The notes under the pieces were generated by a model that saw only the letters and a list, made by a program, of their open reading frames with translations, was not told the DNA's origin and made no database searches. The translations under genes and the position numbers were made by a program. Of a stretch of 64,000 bases of DNA, positions 21,210 through 32,614 are shown in pieces. The stretch is from a bacterium (GTDB lineage: Bacteria; Bacillota; Bacilli; Lactobacillales; Streptococcaceae), in the NCBI GenBank assembly GCA_905221095.1, contig CAJNBV010000002.1, positions 169,060 through 233,059 on the forward strand, given 5' to 3'. Every line of letters starts with the position of its first letter. The first letter of the stretch is position 1.

Positions 21210-22428
21210 TCAACAGATGTTACAGGCTTTGGAAGAGCAAGATTTAACCAAGGCTGAGCATTATTTCGCCAAAGCGTTAGAAAGTGATTCAAGTGACCTT
21301 CTTTATGAGTTAGCCACTTATCTAGAAGGAATTGGTTTCTATCCTCAGGCCAAGGAAATTTACCTGAAAATTGTAGAAGATTTTCCAGAGGTTAATCTTA
21401 ATCTAGCATCTATTGCTAGCGAGGATGGTCAAATTGAAGAAGCCTTTGCCTATTTAGAGGAAATCCAAGCTGACAGTGACTGGTATGTGTCGGCTTTGGC
21501 TCTGAAGGCAGACCTTTACCAGCTGGAAGGTTTGACAGATGTGGCGCGTGAGAAATTGCTGGAGGCTTTGACTTACTCAGAAGATCCTCTCTTGATATTG
21601 GGATTAGCAGAGTTGGATAGTGAGTTGGAAAATTACCAAGAAGCTATTCAAGGCTATGCCCAGTTAGATAATCGCTCGATTTATGAGCAAACAGGCATTT
21701 CTACCTATCAACGAATTGGCTTTGCCTATGCCCAGTTAGGGAAATTTGAAACGGCCACAGAGTTTTTAGAAAAAGCCCTGGAGTTAGAATATGATGACCT
21801 AACAGCTTTTGAGTTAGCCAGTCTTTACTTTGATCAAGAAGAATACCAAAAAGCTGTCCTCTACTTTAAGCAGCTCGATACTATCTCACCTGACTTTGAG
21901 GGATATGAGTATGGTTACAGTCAGGCCTTACATAAGGAGCATCAAGTTCAAGAAGCCCTGCGTATCGCTAAGCAAGGCTTAGAGAAAAATCCCTTTGAAA
22001 CTCGTCTCTTGCTAGCTGCTTCACAATTCTCTTATGAATTACATGATGCTAGTGGTGCAGAAAACTATCTCCTTACTGCAAAAGAAGACGCTGAGGATAC
22101 AGAAGAAATCTTGCTTCGTTTGGCAACTATTTATCTAGAGCAGGAGCGTTATGAGGATATTCTAGACTTGCAGAGCGAGGAGCCAGAAAATCTTTTGACT
22201 AAGTGGATGATTGCTCGTTCCTATCAAGAAATGGACGATTTGGATACTGCTTATGAGCATTACCAAGAGTTGGCAGGAGATTTAAAGGACAATCCAGAGT
22301 TTCTGGAACAATATATTTATCTCTTGCGTGAATTGGGTTACTTTGAAGAAGCAAAAGTCAATGCACAAGCTTACTTAAAACTGGTTCCAGACGATGTTCA
22401 AATGCAAGAACTATTTGAGAGATTGTAA
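21199..22428 (+). CDS. Tetratricopeptide repeat protein
   Basis: This 409-residue soluble protein is built almost entirely of TPR-type helical hairpins, for example AYAQLGKFETATEFLEKALELE and ASLYFDQEEYQKAVLYFKQL. It probably acts as a protein-binding scaffold. It starts at GTG 21199 within the end of the AI-2E-type gene, with SD GAGGAAG 8 nt upstream, so it is translationally coupled to it. No enzymatic domain and no signal peptide are seen. It is followed by a strong terminator. Confidence 0.85.
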   Translation: MNNSQQMLQALEEQDLTKAEHYFAKALESDSSDLLYELATYLEGIGFYPQAKEIYLKIVEDFPEVNLNLASIASEDGQIEEAFAYLEEIQADSDWYVSALALKADLYQLEGLTDVAREKLLEALTYSEDPLLILGLAELDSELENYQEAIQGYAQLDNRSIYEQTGISTYQRIGFAYAQLGKFETATEFLEKALELEYDDLTAFELASLYFDQEEYQKAVLYFKQLDTISPDFEGYEYGYSQALHKEHQVQEALRIAKQGLEKNPFETRLLLAASQFSYELHDASGAENYLLTAKEDAEDTEEILLRLATIYLEQERYEDILDLQSEEPENLLTKWMIARSYQEMDDLDTAYEHYQELAGDLKDNPEFLEQYIYLLRELGYFEEAKVNAQAYLKLVPDDVQMQELFERL

Positions 22429-22445
22429 GAATTCATACATAACAG

Positions 22446-22486
22446 AAAACTGCAAGTTATTACCAGAGGATAACTTGCAGTTTTTT
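22446..22486 (+). terminator. Terminator after the TPR gene
   Basis: AAAACTGCAAGTTAT pairs with ATAACTTGCAGTTTT, followed by T residues. Confidence 0.92.
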
Positions 22487-22513
22487 GTTTTAAAAAGTAT
22501 CATTTTTAACTAA

Positions 22514-22664
22514 TACTCAATGAAAATCAAAGAGCAAATTAGGAAACTAGCCGCAGGCTGCTCAAAACACTGTTTTGAGGCTGTAGATAAGACTGACGAA
22601 GTCAGTCACATATGTACGGCAAGGCGACGTTGACGTGGTTTGAAGAGATTTTCGAAGAGTATAA
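22514..22664 (-). repeat. BOX element, boxA-boxB-boxC
   Basis: BoxC at 22514-22560, one 45-nt boxB at 22561-22605 and a 59-nt boxA at 22606-22664 (minus-strand orientation). It ends 9 nt upstream of the -35 box of the MgtC-like gene. Confidence 0.92.
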
Positions 22665-22673
22665 TATATTCTC

Positions 22674-22702
22674 TTGAAAAAAGTTATAACTAGGACTATA
22701 AT
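22674..22702 (+). promoter_or_regulatory. Promoter of the MgtC-like gene
   Basis: TTGAAA (22674-22679), a 17-nt spacer and a perfect TATAAT (22697-22702). Confidence 0.75.
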
Positions 22703-22733
22703 ATAAAATTATGAGTGATAGAGGAGGAAAATA

Positions 22734-23414
22734 ATGCTTGATACGATAGCTCTACCGATTGAAGTCCGGCATATTATTCTCATTTTGTTGTCTTGTTTTT
22801 CTGGTTTTATCATTGGCTATGAAAGAAAGTCTAAGCACAAGCAGGCTGGGAGAAAGACTCATATCTTGGTTGCCTTAACTGCAACTTTAATGATGATTTT
22901 ATCAAAAGAAGCTTTCTTGGATACGCCTAATTATGATACTTCTAGGGTTGCGGCCCAAATTGTCAGTGGAATTAGTTTCATTGGTGGTGGTATTATTTTC
23001 ATGAGGGACAAAAAAATTAGTGGCATTACCACAGCAGCCGGTATTTGGGCAACTGCAGGGATTGGGATGGCAATTGGGGCAGGATTTGCTTTTCTAGGTT
23101 TATTTTGTAGTCTAATTGTCGTCTCTGTCCAGAAAAGTAGCTCCAAATTTTTGAAAAGCGATACCCATTACCATATCAGAATGACTGGATTTGTGACCAA
23201 TAAACCTTCAATTGATACCTTGAATATTCTCATTGAACAGAAGGGATTTTATAATCTAAATATTGACATGGACAGGAATGAGAGTGGTTATAATCTCACA
23301 ATTAGAGCTGATCACGATAAATCCATTTCTTACAAAAATATGGCTGAGGTTTTATGGCAATGTGACGAGAATTTTTATATAAATCAGGTTAAGATTGTAT
23401 CATTAGAAGGATAG
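22734..23414 (+). CDS. MgtC/SapB-family membrane protein
   Basis: This 226-residue protein has an N-terminal MgtC domain of about four helices with the signatures GYERKSKHKQAGRKTH (about 24-39) and GISFIGGGIIFM (about 79-90), followed by a C-terminal cytoplasmic ACT-like domain of about 80 residues. MgtC proteins support survival in low magnesium and inside phagocytes in pathogens; the transport role is debated. SD GAGGAGG precedes ATG 22734. It is monocistronic between a BOX-flanked promoter and a hairpin terminator. Confidence 0.85.
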   Translation: MLDTIALPIEVRHIILILLSCFSGFIIGYERKSKHKQAGRKTHILVALTATLMMILSKEAFLDTPNYDTSRVAAQIVSGISFIGGGIIFMRDKKISGITTAAGIWATAGIGMAIGAGFAFLGLFCSLIVVSVQKSSSKFLKSDTHYHIRMTGFVTNKPSIDTLNILIEQKGFYNLNIDMDRNESGYNLTIRADHDKSISYKNMAEVLWQCDENFYINQVKIVSLEG

Positions 23415-23450
23415 AGTTTTGTTTTCATAGCAAAACTCTTATTTTATTTA
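23413..23450 (+). terminator. Terminator of the MgtC-like gene
   Basis: AGAGTTTTG pairs with CAAAACTCT, followed by a T-rich tail. The stem starts within the stop codon. Confidence 0.8.
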
Positions 23451-23472
23451 TAGAATTTTTTTACAAAAATAG

Positions 23473-23501
23473 TTGGCTATTTTGTTTATTTATGCTATAA
23501 T
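23473..23501 (+). promoter_or_regulatory. Promoter of the amino-acid ABC transporter operon
   Basis: TTGGCT (23473-23478), a 17-nt spacer ending in TGC (a TG extension), and TATAAT (23496-23501). Confidence 0.75.
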
Positions 23502-23530
23502 GGGAACAATTATTTTTAGGAGGTGTCAGT

Positions 23531-24172
23531 ATGTCTTATTTATTTGAGATATTACCGAGTTTATTGAGCGGTGCAAGCATGACTTTACAGGTTTTTGCAC
23601 TGGTCTTGATTTTTTCTATTCCCTTGGGCGTTTTGATTGCCTTTGCCTTGCAAGTCCATTGGAAGCCCCTCCATCATCTGATTAATATTTATATCTGGAT
23701 CATGCGAGGGACACCCTTGCTCTTGCAATTGATCTTTATCTATTATGTGCTTCCAAGCATTGGGATTCGTTTGGATCGTCTTCCTGCGGCTATTATTGCC
23801 TTTGTTTTGAATTATGCGGCTTACTTCGCTGAAATTTTCCGTGGAGGGATTGATACCATTCCTAGAGGTCAATACGAGGCTGCTAAGGTCTTGAAGTTTA
23901 ATCCTTTTGATACAGTGCGCTATATTATTTTGCCTCAGGTGACCAAGATTGTTCTTCCTAGTGTATTTAATGAGGTCATGAGTTTGGTCAAGGATACGTC
24001 TCTGGTCTACGCTCTAGGAATTTCAGACCTTATCTTGGCGAGTCGAACAGCTGCCAACCGTGATGCCAGTCTTGTTCCCATGTTCTTGGCAGGAGCCATT
24101 TACTTGATTTTGATTGGGATTGTGACAATCATTTCCAAAAAAGTTGAGAAGAAGTACAGTTACTATAGATAG
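23531..24172 (+). CDS. Polar amino-acid ABC transporter, permease
   Basis: This 213-residue inner-membrane permease of the HisM/GlnP family has five transmembrane helices. The signature YAAYFAEIFRGGIDTIPRGQ (about 96-115) contains the EAA loop that contacts the ATPase. SD AGGAGGTG precedes ATG 23531. It is the first gene of a three-gene importer operon (permease, ATPase, binding lipoprotein) with 9-nt spacings or less. As I recall, the same order occurs in the pneumococcal AatB locus. Confidence 0.92.
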   Translation: MSYLFEILPSLLSGASMTLQVFALVLIFSIPLGVLIAFALQVHWKPLHHLINIYIWIMRGTPLLLQLIFIYYVLPSIGIRLDRLPAAIIAFVLNYAAYFAEIFRGGIDTIPRGQYEAAKVLKFNPFDTVRYIILPQVTKIVLPSVFNEVMSLVKDTSLVYALGISDLILASRTAANRDASLVPMFLAGAIYLILIGIVTIISKKVEKKYSYYR

Positions 24173-24181
24173 GAGGCTGCC

Positions 24182-24811
24182 ATGTTAGAATTACGAAATA
24201 TCAATAAAGTCTTTGGTGAAAAGCAAATTTTATCTAATTTCAGTCTAAAAATTCCTGAAAAGCAAATCCTAGCTATTGTTGGGCCTTCGGGTGGAGGTAA
24301 GACGACTCTCTTACGCATGCTTGCGGGCCTTGAAACCATTGATTCAGGGCAAATCTTTTATAATGGAGAACCTTTAGAATTGGATGAACTGGAGAAGCGT
24401 AATCTACTGGGATTTGTATTCCAAGATTTTCAACTTTTCCCTCATTTATCAGTTCTAAATAATTTGACCTTATCGCCCGTAAAAACCATGGGAATGAAGC
24501 AGGAAGAGGCTGAGAAGAAGGCGCGAGGGCTTTTGGAACAGTTAGGACTTGCAGGGCACTCAGATGCTTATCCATTCTCACTATCTGGTGGGCAAAAGCA
24601 AAGGGTGGCCTTGGCGCGTGCTATGATGATTGACCCAGAAATCATTGGCTACGATGAACCAACTTCTGCACTGGATCCAGAATTACGCTTGGAAGTGGAA
24701 AAACTGATCTTGCAAAATAGGGAACTTGGCATGACGCAGATTGTGGTTACCCACGATTTACAATTCGCTGAAAATATCGCAGATCAGATTCTCAAGGTTG
24801 AGCCCAAGTAG
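24182..24811 (+). CDS. Polar amino-acid ABC transporter, ATP-binding protein
   Basis: This 209-residue ATPase has Walker A GPSGGGKTT (about 34-42), the signature LSGGQKQRVALARAM (about 133-147), Walker B in MIDPEIIGYDEPTSALDP and a switch His in VVTHD. It is of the GlnQ/ArtP type but slightly shorter than usual (about 240). It powers the permease encoded 9 nt upstream. SD GGAGGC precedes ATG 24182. Confidence 0.93.
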   Translation: MLELRNINKVFGEKQILSNFSLKIPEKQILAIVGPSGGGKTTLLRMLAGLETIDSGQIFYNGEPLELDELEKRNLLGFVFQDFQLFPHLSVLNNLTLSPVKTMGMKQEEAEKKARGLLEQLGLAGHSDAYPFSLSGGQKQRVALARAMMIDPEIIGYDEPTSALDPELRLEVEKLILQNRELGMTQIVVTHDLQFAENIADQILKVEPK

Positions 24812-24820
24812 GAGGTGCCA

Positions 24821-25660
24821 ATGACTAATAAGAAAATTGCTTTAGTATTGGTTTCGCTCCTGACCCTCTTTTTAACGGCTTGTACTCAGAAGGCTAGTGA
24901 TCCCAAACAGGATAACTGGGATAAGTATCAAGAGCAGGGAACCATTACTATTGGTTTTGACAATACCTTTGTACCCATGGGATTTGAAGAAAAGAATGGC
25001 CAATATACAGGCTTTGATATTGACTTGGCGCAAGCAGTTTCTGAGAAATTAGGTGTCAAGGTGCAATTCCAGCCAATCGATTGGGATATGAAGGAGACGG
25101 AACTGCAAAATGGAACTATTGATGCCATCTGGAATGGCTATTCTGCCACTGATGAACGCCGAGAGAAGGTTTCCTTTAGCATTCCATATATGGAAAATCA
25201 GCAAGTTTTAGTTGCGAAGAAAAGCCAGCAGATTCATTCGGTAGAGGATATGAAGGATAAGACCTTGGGAGCCCAAGCCGGTTCCTCTGGTTATTTGGAT
25301 TTTGAAGCCCAGCCAGATTTACTGAAAAATCGTGTAAAAGACCAGAAGGCTAATCAGTACCAGAGTTTCAATGAGGCCTTGATTGATTTGAAAAATGACC
25401 GGATTGATGCTTTGTTGATTGACCGAGTGTATGCTAATTACTATCTCCAGTCGGAAGGTATATTAAATGACTATAATGTCTTTTCAGCTGGATTTGAAAG
25501 TGAATCCTTTGCGGTCGGAGTTAGACCAGCAGACAAGAGATTGCTGCAAGCATTAAACCAAGCCTTTATCACATTACACCAAGAAGGGAAGTTCCAGGAA
25601 ATCAGCCAAAAATGGTTTGGAGAAGATGTAGCAACCAAAGAAGTGAAAAGTAGAGATTGA
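24821..25660 (+). CDS. aatB: Amino-acid-binding lipoprotein (AatB-like)
   Basis: This 279-residue family 3 solute-binding protein has a lipoprotein signal peptide ending in LTAC (Cys about 21). The ligand-binding signature GFDIDLAQAVSEKLG lies at about 66-80, and DAIWNGYSATDERREKV is typical of polar amino-acid binders. The GTG at 24815 is part of the SD AGGAGG (24810-24815), so ATG 24821 is the start. Gene order and length fit AatB of S. pneumoniae; the amino acid bound is not determined from sequence. Confidence 0.85.
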   Translation: MTNKKIALVLVSLLTLFLTACTQKASDPKQDNWDKYQEQGTITIGFDNTFVPMGFEEKNGQYTGFDIDLAQAVSEKLGVKVQFQPIDWDMKETELQNGTIDAIWNGYSATDERREKVSFSIPYMENQQVLVAKKSQQIHSVEDMKDKTLGAQAGSSGYLDFEAQPDLLKNRVKDQKANQYQSFNEALIDLKNDRIDALLIDRVYANYYLQSEGILNDYNVFSAGFESESFAVGVRPADKRLLQALNQAFITLHQEGKFQEISQKWFGEDVATKEVKSRD

Positions 25661-25680
25661 GTTTTCCTCAGTCTCTTTTT
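25653..25680 (+). terminator. Terminator of the amino-acid transporter operon
   Basis: GAGATTGAG pairs with CTCAGTCTC (one G-T), followed by TTTTT. It overlaps the end of the coding region. Confidence 0.75.
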
Positions 25681-25685
25681 GCATC

Positions 25686-25711
25686 GAAAAATCCCCTGGC
25701 AAGTACCAGAG
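25686..25711 (-). terminator. Terminator of lysS
   Basis: On the minus strand CCTCTGG pairs with CCAGGGG (one G-T wobble), followed by ATTTTT. Confidence 0.7.
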
Positions 25712-25720
25712 GATAAGGGG

Positions 25721-27220
<1,500 letters not shown>

Positions 27221-27270
27221 CTAGTTTTACTCAAAATTGAATACGATGAGTCATTTTTTGCGATACTCCC

Positions 27271-27279
27271 ATTTTATCA
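27271..27279 (-). promoter_or_regulatory. Extended -10 promoter of lysS
   Basis: TGATAAAAT on the minus strand, about 60 nt upstream of the start codon. Confidence 0.45.
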
Positions 27280-27348
27280 TAAATAACCAAGAAATTCACG
27301 GATAATCTTTCAAAACTAAAAAGAACTTGACGCTAAAATCAAGTTCTG

Positions 27349-27966
27349 TTATTGATAGGAGGTATCATTCCACGTATCAAGAGTGAATGTTTCAAAATCA
27401 TGGGTTTCAAGAATTGTTAGGCTGGCATTTGCTAGACCGCCATCTTTACGAAGAAGAGGCTCTTTGTAACCTAGAAGAGTACGAAGACTGGCAGTAAGAT
27501 TGGCGCCGTGACCGACTATTAGAATACGCTCAGCCGGACTATCTTTAAGTGATTTGATAAATTGGATAGTCCGTTGAGTTGTGCTATAGAGGGATTCGGC
27601 TCCGAACATTTGAGTGTCAAACTTGGCAAGATTCGTACGGAAAGCCTTGATTTGTTGTGGGTAGATAGCTTCCAAGGTTGCGATTTTCAAACCTTCTAAT
27701 TTACCCAGCTGCCATTCACGGAGATTAGGAACGCATTCTAAAGGACAGGGTGTCTGGAGTTGACTTTGAATAATCTCGGCAGATTTGACCGCTCGAGGTA
27801 AATCACTTGCATAAATCTGATCAAAAGGAATTTCCTTGAGATACTGACCAAGTTTTTTAAGGGTTTCAATAGATTCAGGAAGTAGGGGAGAATCGCCACT
27901 AGCGCCTTGAAAGCGTCCTTCCTGATTCCAGACGGTGCGACCGTGGCGGACAAAGTAGAGTTTCAT
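27349..27966 (-). CDS. Histidine phosphatase family (phosphoglycerate mutase-like)
   Basis: This 205-residue protein has the RHG motif in VRHGRTVWNQEGRFQG (catalytic His about residue 8) and the second His in VGHGANL (about 150-156). It belongs to the cofactor-dependent PGM/PhoE phosphatase branch. A metabolic phosphatase role is more likely than glycolytic mutase activity. Its start shares one base with the stop of the ybaK gene; third gene of the DUF368-ybaK operon. Confidence 0.85.
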   Translation of the reverse strand: MKLYFVRHGRTVWNQEGRFQGASGDSPLLPESIETLKKLGQYLKEIPFDQIYASDLPRAVKSAEIIQSQLQTPCPLECVPNLREWQLGKLEGLKIATLEAIYPQQIKAFRTNLAKFDTQMFGAESLYSTTQRTIQFIKSLKDSPAERILIVGHGANLTASLRTLLGYKEPLLRKDGGLANASLTILETHDFETFTLDTWNDTSYQ

Positions 27967-28448
27967 TACTTGCTGTCCTCCAAGATATCTGCAAAGTCAG
28001 CCTTTACAAAGCTAGCCAAGTCTTGTGGCGCGATGATAATGCTGTGACCAACTTCGCCAGCGGATACAATTATTTGATCCAAGTCTAGGGCAATCTTATC
28101 GATAAAAATGGGATAATTGTGTTTCTGACGAATGCCGACAGGATTATTGGCTCCATGAATGTAGCCAGTTGTTTTTTCCAAGTCTTTTTGTGGAATCATG
28201 CTCACTTTTTTATTGCCAGAAATTTTAGCTAGTTTCTTTTCAGATAAGTGTTGAGTGATAGGCACAATTCCGATAATCGGTCCTGTCTTGTCTCCCAAAA
28301 GAGCCAAGGTTTTGAAAATCTGATCTCGGTCATAATCTTGCGGAAGTTGTCCTTCCAGGGCATTGATTTGAATCCCTTGATGTGGGACACCTGCTTTAGA
28401 CAGGATTTGTTCCACCAATGTTTTTTTGACTTTTACTTTTTTTGCCAT
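27966..28448 (-). CDS. ybaK: Cys-tRNA(Pro)/Cys-tRNA(Cys) deacylase, YbaK family
   Basis: This 160-residue editing domain of the YbaK/ProX family hydrolyses Cys mis-charged onto tRNA-Pro. Conserved positions include the Lys in SGNKKVSMIP (about 77-86) and GYIHGANNPVGIRQK (about 95-109). It is encoded between DUF368 and the phosphatase with single-base overlaps, so translation of the three genes is coupled. Confidence 0.9.
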   Translation of the reverse strand: MAKKVKVKKTLVEQILSKAGVPHQGIQINALEGQLPQDYDRDQIFKTLALLGDKTGPIIGIVPITQHLSEKKLAKISGNKKVSMIPQKDLEKTTGYIHGANNPVGIRQKHNYPIFIDKIALDLDQIIVSAGEVGHSIIIAPQDLASFVKADFADILEDSK

Positions 28449-29290
28449 TATTTATACTTATCCTCCAATTGGCTCATCCAAATACCAAGCCAGATTCCCA
28501 AGGCAAAGAAGAAGGCGATGATGACATAACCAACAAGAGAAAGGCCTGTGTATTGGATGCTTTCAGCGTTTCCTGCATTTGGAATCAAGATCAAAAGAGT
28601 ACTTGATAGGACGATACCGATGATGAAATGATAGACGCGTGAGTGGTAGTTGTTTAAGGCATAATCCATCATTTTTGAAAAAACGATGAGAGTTGCACCT
28701 GCTCCGATTCCAATCGGGAAGAAGGTACCCAAGAGGTCAAAGGTTTTGAAACCTGTCAACATAGGAGCATAGAGACCCAAAATCAAAAGTAGATTTGATG
28801 GGCTGAGGCCAGGAACTAATACACCAAGAGCCAATAGTGCCCCTGCTAGGACGAAATTAAGAAAGCTTGCACTTAAGGTTCCAACGATGAAATTTAAGGC
28901 ATAGAGACCTAGTCCAGAAATGATAAAGGTTGCCCAGAACCAAGCTAGATCAATCTTGTCTCGGTCAGACTCTCGAGTTGATTCTTTGAGTAGGCTAGGA
29001 ACCGTACCGATAATGGCTCCCGCAAAGCTCCATAAAACAAAGACCTGATAATTTTCAAGCAGGTATTCAATCGGGTAAGAAAATAAGCCGATTCCTAGAA
29101 GCATACCGATAGCAACTGGAATAAAGTACAAAACATTTTCCTTAAAGTCTTTAAAGGGATGGGCCAAAAAGCCAATCATCCGTTCATAAATTCCTAAGAT
29201 TGCTGCTAGAACCCCTCCGGAAATTCCCGGTAGGATAAATCCAAGAGCAATCACAATCCCTTTAATAAGGCGTGCTAACCATGAGAGCAT
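28448..29290 (-). CDS. DUF368 (PopT-type) polyprenyl-phosphate transporter
   Basis: This 280-residue protein has about eight to nine transmembrane helices and the DUF368 hallmark segments GFILPGISGGVLAAILGIYE (about 17-36) and LVPGLSPSNLLLILGLY (about 147-163). DUF368 proteins are reported to recycle undecaprenyl phosphate across the membrane for cell-wall and polysaccharide synthesis. SD TGGAGG lies 6 nt before ATG 29290. First gene of a three-gene operon. Confidence 0.88.
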   Translation of the reverse strand: MLSWLARLIKGIVIALGFILPGISGGVLAAILGIYERMIGFLAHPFKDFKENVLYFIPVAIGMLLGIGLFSYPIEYLLENYQVFVLWSFAGAIIGTVPSLLKESTRESDRDKIDLAWFWATFIISGLGLYALNFIVGTLSASFLNFVLAGALLALGVLVPGLSPSNLLLILGLYAPMLTGFKTFDLLGTFFPIGIGAGATLIVFSKMMDYALNNYHSRVYHFIIGIVLSSTLLILIPNAGNAESIQYTGLSLVGYVIIAFFFALGIWLGIWMSQLEDKYK

Positions 29291-29332
29291 ATGTTTCCTC
29301 CAACTATTTCTATTTCAAAAAATCCTTATTAT

Positions 29333-29341
29333 ATTGTATCA
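29333..29341 (-). promoter_or_regulatory. Extended -10 promoter of the DUF368 operon
   Basis: TGATACAAT on the minus strand, about 42 nt before the start codon. An overlapping TATAAT lies a few bases downstream. Confidence 0.5.
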
Positions 29342-29349
29342 CAATCAAA

Positions 29350-29386
29350 CACAAAAAGAAAAAGCAAATGGTAAACAAATGCTTTT
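29350..29386 (-). terminator. Terminator of the GH25 gene
   Basis: On the minus strand AAAAGCA pairs with TGCTTTT across a 13-nt loop, followed by a T-rich tail. It overlaps the GH25 stop codon. Confidence 0.6.
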
Positions 29387-30185
29387 AAGGTTTTAAAAAG
29401 AGTTTTCTAAAGGTTTCTTCTTTGTTTTTTAAGGAAGAGATGACGTTGATATCCAAATCGTGGTCAAAGCCAGCAATTTTTCCTTTTGAAGTGTATTGGT
29501 GGATGTCGTAATCTAAGTCCGTATTAGGTTTGCTTTCGAAAAATCCAGTATTTGAACCATAGGAAGGAATCCAAACAGAATTAAACTTGTCTGTATCAAT
29601 ACTGTGTTCTTCCATGAAGTAGACCCCAACGTAGATTCCGATGTTTTTAGCACCTAGTGATTCTAGTTTTGCCCGAAAGGCTTCAACACCTTCGTTCATA
29701 TTTGACATGGTTTTTTCTTCCACATCTAGCCAATAGTAACTTGGACTGTATGGTGAAGAGGCGTTATAGAATACCTCAGCTGCCTTTTCCATGTCTTGGA
29801 CACTTTTTCCAGCTACATAGGCATAGACACCAACTGGGACATTTCGTTTTTGAAACTCAGTGATATGGGTTTTAAAGGCCTTATCAACACCATTAACATA
29901 GGAAGCATCGTTCTCTTTGGACGTTTGAGCACCACTATGGACACGAACAATAGCTCCAGAAATGTTTTGGGAGAGAGTATCGTAATTAATTTCCTCAGGA
30001 CGTTGCCAACCAGAAACATCAATTACTGGTTTATCTATATTGTGTAGCGCCTGTGTCTCTACTTGCGCGATATTTGACTTTGTTTTTACAGGATGGTCCT
30101 CAAAACGAGGGCGATTCAGGATTAAAATGAAAATCATAATCCCAAAAAAACCAAATAAAATAAGCGGATTAATTTTTTTTCTCAT
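29385..30185 (-). CDS. Membrane-anchored GH25 (lysozyme-like) protein
   Basis: This 266-residue protein has an N-terminal uncleaved-type signal anchor (about 5-24) and a GH25 muramidase domain. Family landmarks are PVIDVSGWQ (about 53-61) with the first catalytic Asp and YWLDVEEKTM (about 150-159) with the Asp-x-Glu pair. GH25 enzymes cut the beta-1,4 bond after N-acetylmuramic acid. There are no choline-binding repeats, unlike LytC. It is divergent from glmU, which makes UDP-GlcNAc for the same wall. Confidence 0.85.
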   Translation of the reverse strand: MRKKINPLILFGFFGIMIFILILNRPRFEDHPVKTKSNIAQVETQALHNIDKPVIDVSGWQRPEEINYDTLSQNISGAIVRVHSGAQTSKENDASYVNGVDKAFKTHITEFQKRNVPVGVYAYVAGKSVQDMEKAAEVFYNASSPYSPSYYWLDVEEKTMSNMNEGVEAFRAKLESLGAKNIGIYVGVYFMEEHSIDTDKFNSVWIPSYGSNTGFFESKPNTDLDYDIHQYTSKGKIAGFDHDLDINVISSLKNKEETFRKLFLKP

Positions 30186-30300
30186 ATCACATAATTCTAC
30201 CTTAAAAATGAAAAAAAATCAAAAAAAATACTCAAAAAATGGGTTAAGGAAAGGACTTTGGAGCATTTTTTCATTCAAGGGCGCGGAATGATTTGAAATA

Positions 30301-30309
30301 TGGTATAAT
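30301..30309 (+). promoter_or_regulatory. Extended -10 promoter of the glmU cluster
   Basis: TGGTATAAT, about 32 nt before the glmU start; no clear -35. Confidence 0.6.
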
Positions 30310-30325
30310 AAAAGGGAATTTCTAG

Positions 30326-31720
<1,395 letters not shown>

Positions 31721-31729
31721 GAGCCTATC

Positions 31730-32275
31730 ATGGAATTTGAAGAAAAAACGCTTAGCCGAAAAGAAATCTATCAAGGACCAATTTTTAAATTGGTACAAGA
31801 TCAGGTTGAATTACCGGAAGGTAAGGGCATTGCCCAACGTGATTTGATTTTCCACAATGGAGCTGTCTGTGTTTTAGCTGTAACGAATGAGCAAAAACTC
31901 ATCTTGGTCAAGCAGTACCGTAAGGCTATCGAGGCTGTCTCTTACGAAATTCCAGCTGGAAAATTGGAAGTAGGAGAAAATACAGACCCTGTCGCAGCAG
32001 CCCTTCGTGAATTAGAGGAAGAAACAGCCTATACAGGGAAATTAGAACTCTTGTACGATTTTTATTCAGCTATTGGCTTTTGTAATGAAAAGTTAAAACT
32101 ATACCTAGCAAGCGATTTGACAAAGGTGGAAAATCCACGTCCGCAGGATGACGATGAGACCTTGGAAGTCCTTGAAGTGAGTCTAGAAGAAGCTAAGGAA
32201 TTAATCCAATCAGGTCATATCTGCGACGCCAAGACAATTATGGCTGTTCAGTATTGGGAATTGCACAAAAAATAG
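31730..32275 (+). CDS. NUDIX hydrolase, ADP-ribose pyrophosphatase type
   Basis: This 181-residue protein contains the Nudix box [20 protein letters not shown] followed by EET (about 82-104). The overall shape, with an N-terminal beta-strand region and a Pro-rich segment after the box (NPRPQDDDE), fits ADP-ribose or nucleoside-diphosphate-sugar pyrophosphatases (NudF type). It lies between glmU and macP. Confidence 0.88.
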   Translation: MEFEEKTLSRKEIYQGPIFKLVQDQVELPEGKGIAQRDLIFHNGAVCVLAVTNEQKLILVKQYRKAIEAVSYEIPAGKLEVGENTDPVAAALRELEEETAYTGKLELLYDFYSAIGFCNEKLKLYLASDLTKVENPRPQDDDETLEVLEVSLEEAKELIQSGHICDAKTIMAVQYWELHKK

Positions 32276-32286
32276 AGGAGGTCAGT

Positions 32287-32598
32287 ATGGGTAAACCTTT
32301 ATTAACGGATGAAATGATTGAAAGAGCTAATAGAGGCGAAAAAATTTCAGGTCCCCCTTTGCTAGATGATGAGGAGACCAAGATTTTACCAACTTCATCT
32401 TCCCGTTTTGGTTATGCCAATCCTAAGGAACATGGTTTTAGCCAGGAAACCTTGAAGATTCAGGTCGAACCGTCTATTCATAAAAGCCGTCGCATTGAAA
32501 ATACTAAGAGAAATGTCTTCAATTCTAAGTTAAATAAAATCTTATTCGCAGTCATCTTTCTCTTGATTTTGCTTGTCTTAGCAATGAAACTTTTGTAA
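32287..32598 (+). CDS. macP: MacP, activator of the class A PBP2a
   Basis: This 103-residue protein has a cytoplasmic N-terminus and a single C-terminal transmembrane helix (about 84-102). It matches MacP of S. pneumoniae, the membrane-anchored cofactor of PBP2a that is switched on by StkP phosphorylation of a Thr near position 32. The candidate here is Thr31 in DDEETKILP. Position between the NUDIX gene and mtnN agrees with the pneumococcal locus. The in-frame upstream ATG at 32254 lies inside the NUDIX gene. The SD GAGGAGG at 32275-32281 fixes ATG 32287. Confidence 0.88.
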   Translation: MGKPLLTDEMIERANRGEKISGPPLLDDEETKILPTSSSRFGYANPKEHGFSQETLKIQVEPSIHKSRRIENTKRNVFNSKLNKILFAVIFLLILLVLAMKLL

Positions 32599-32614
32599 TA
32601 GAAAAGGAATTGAA

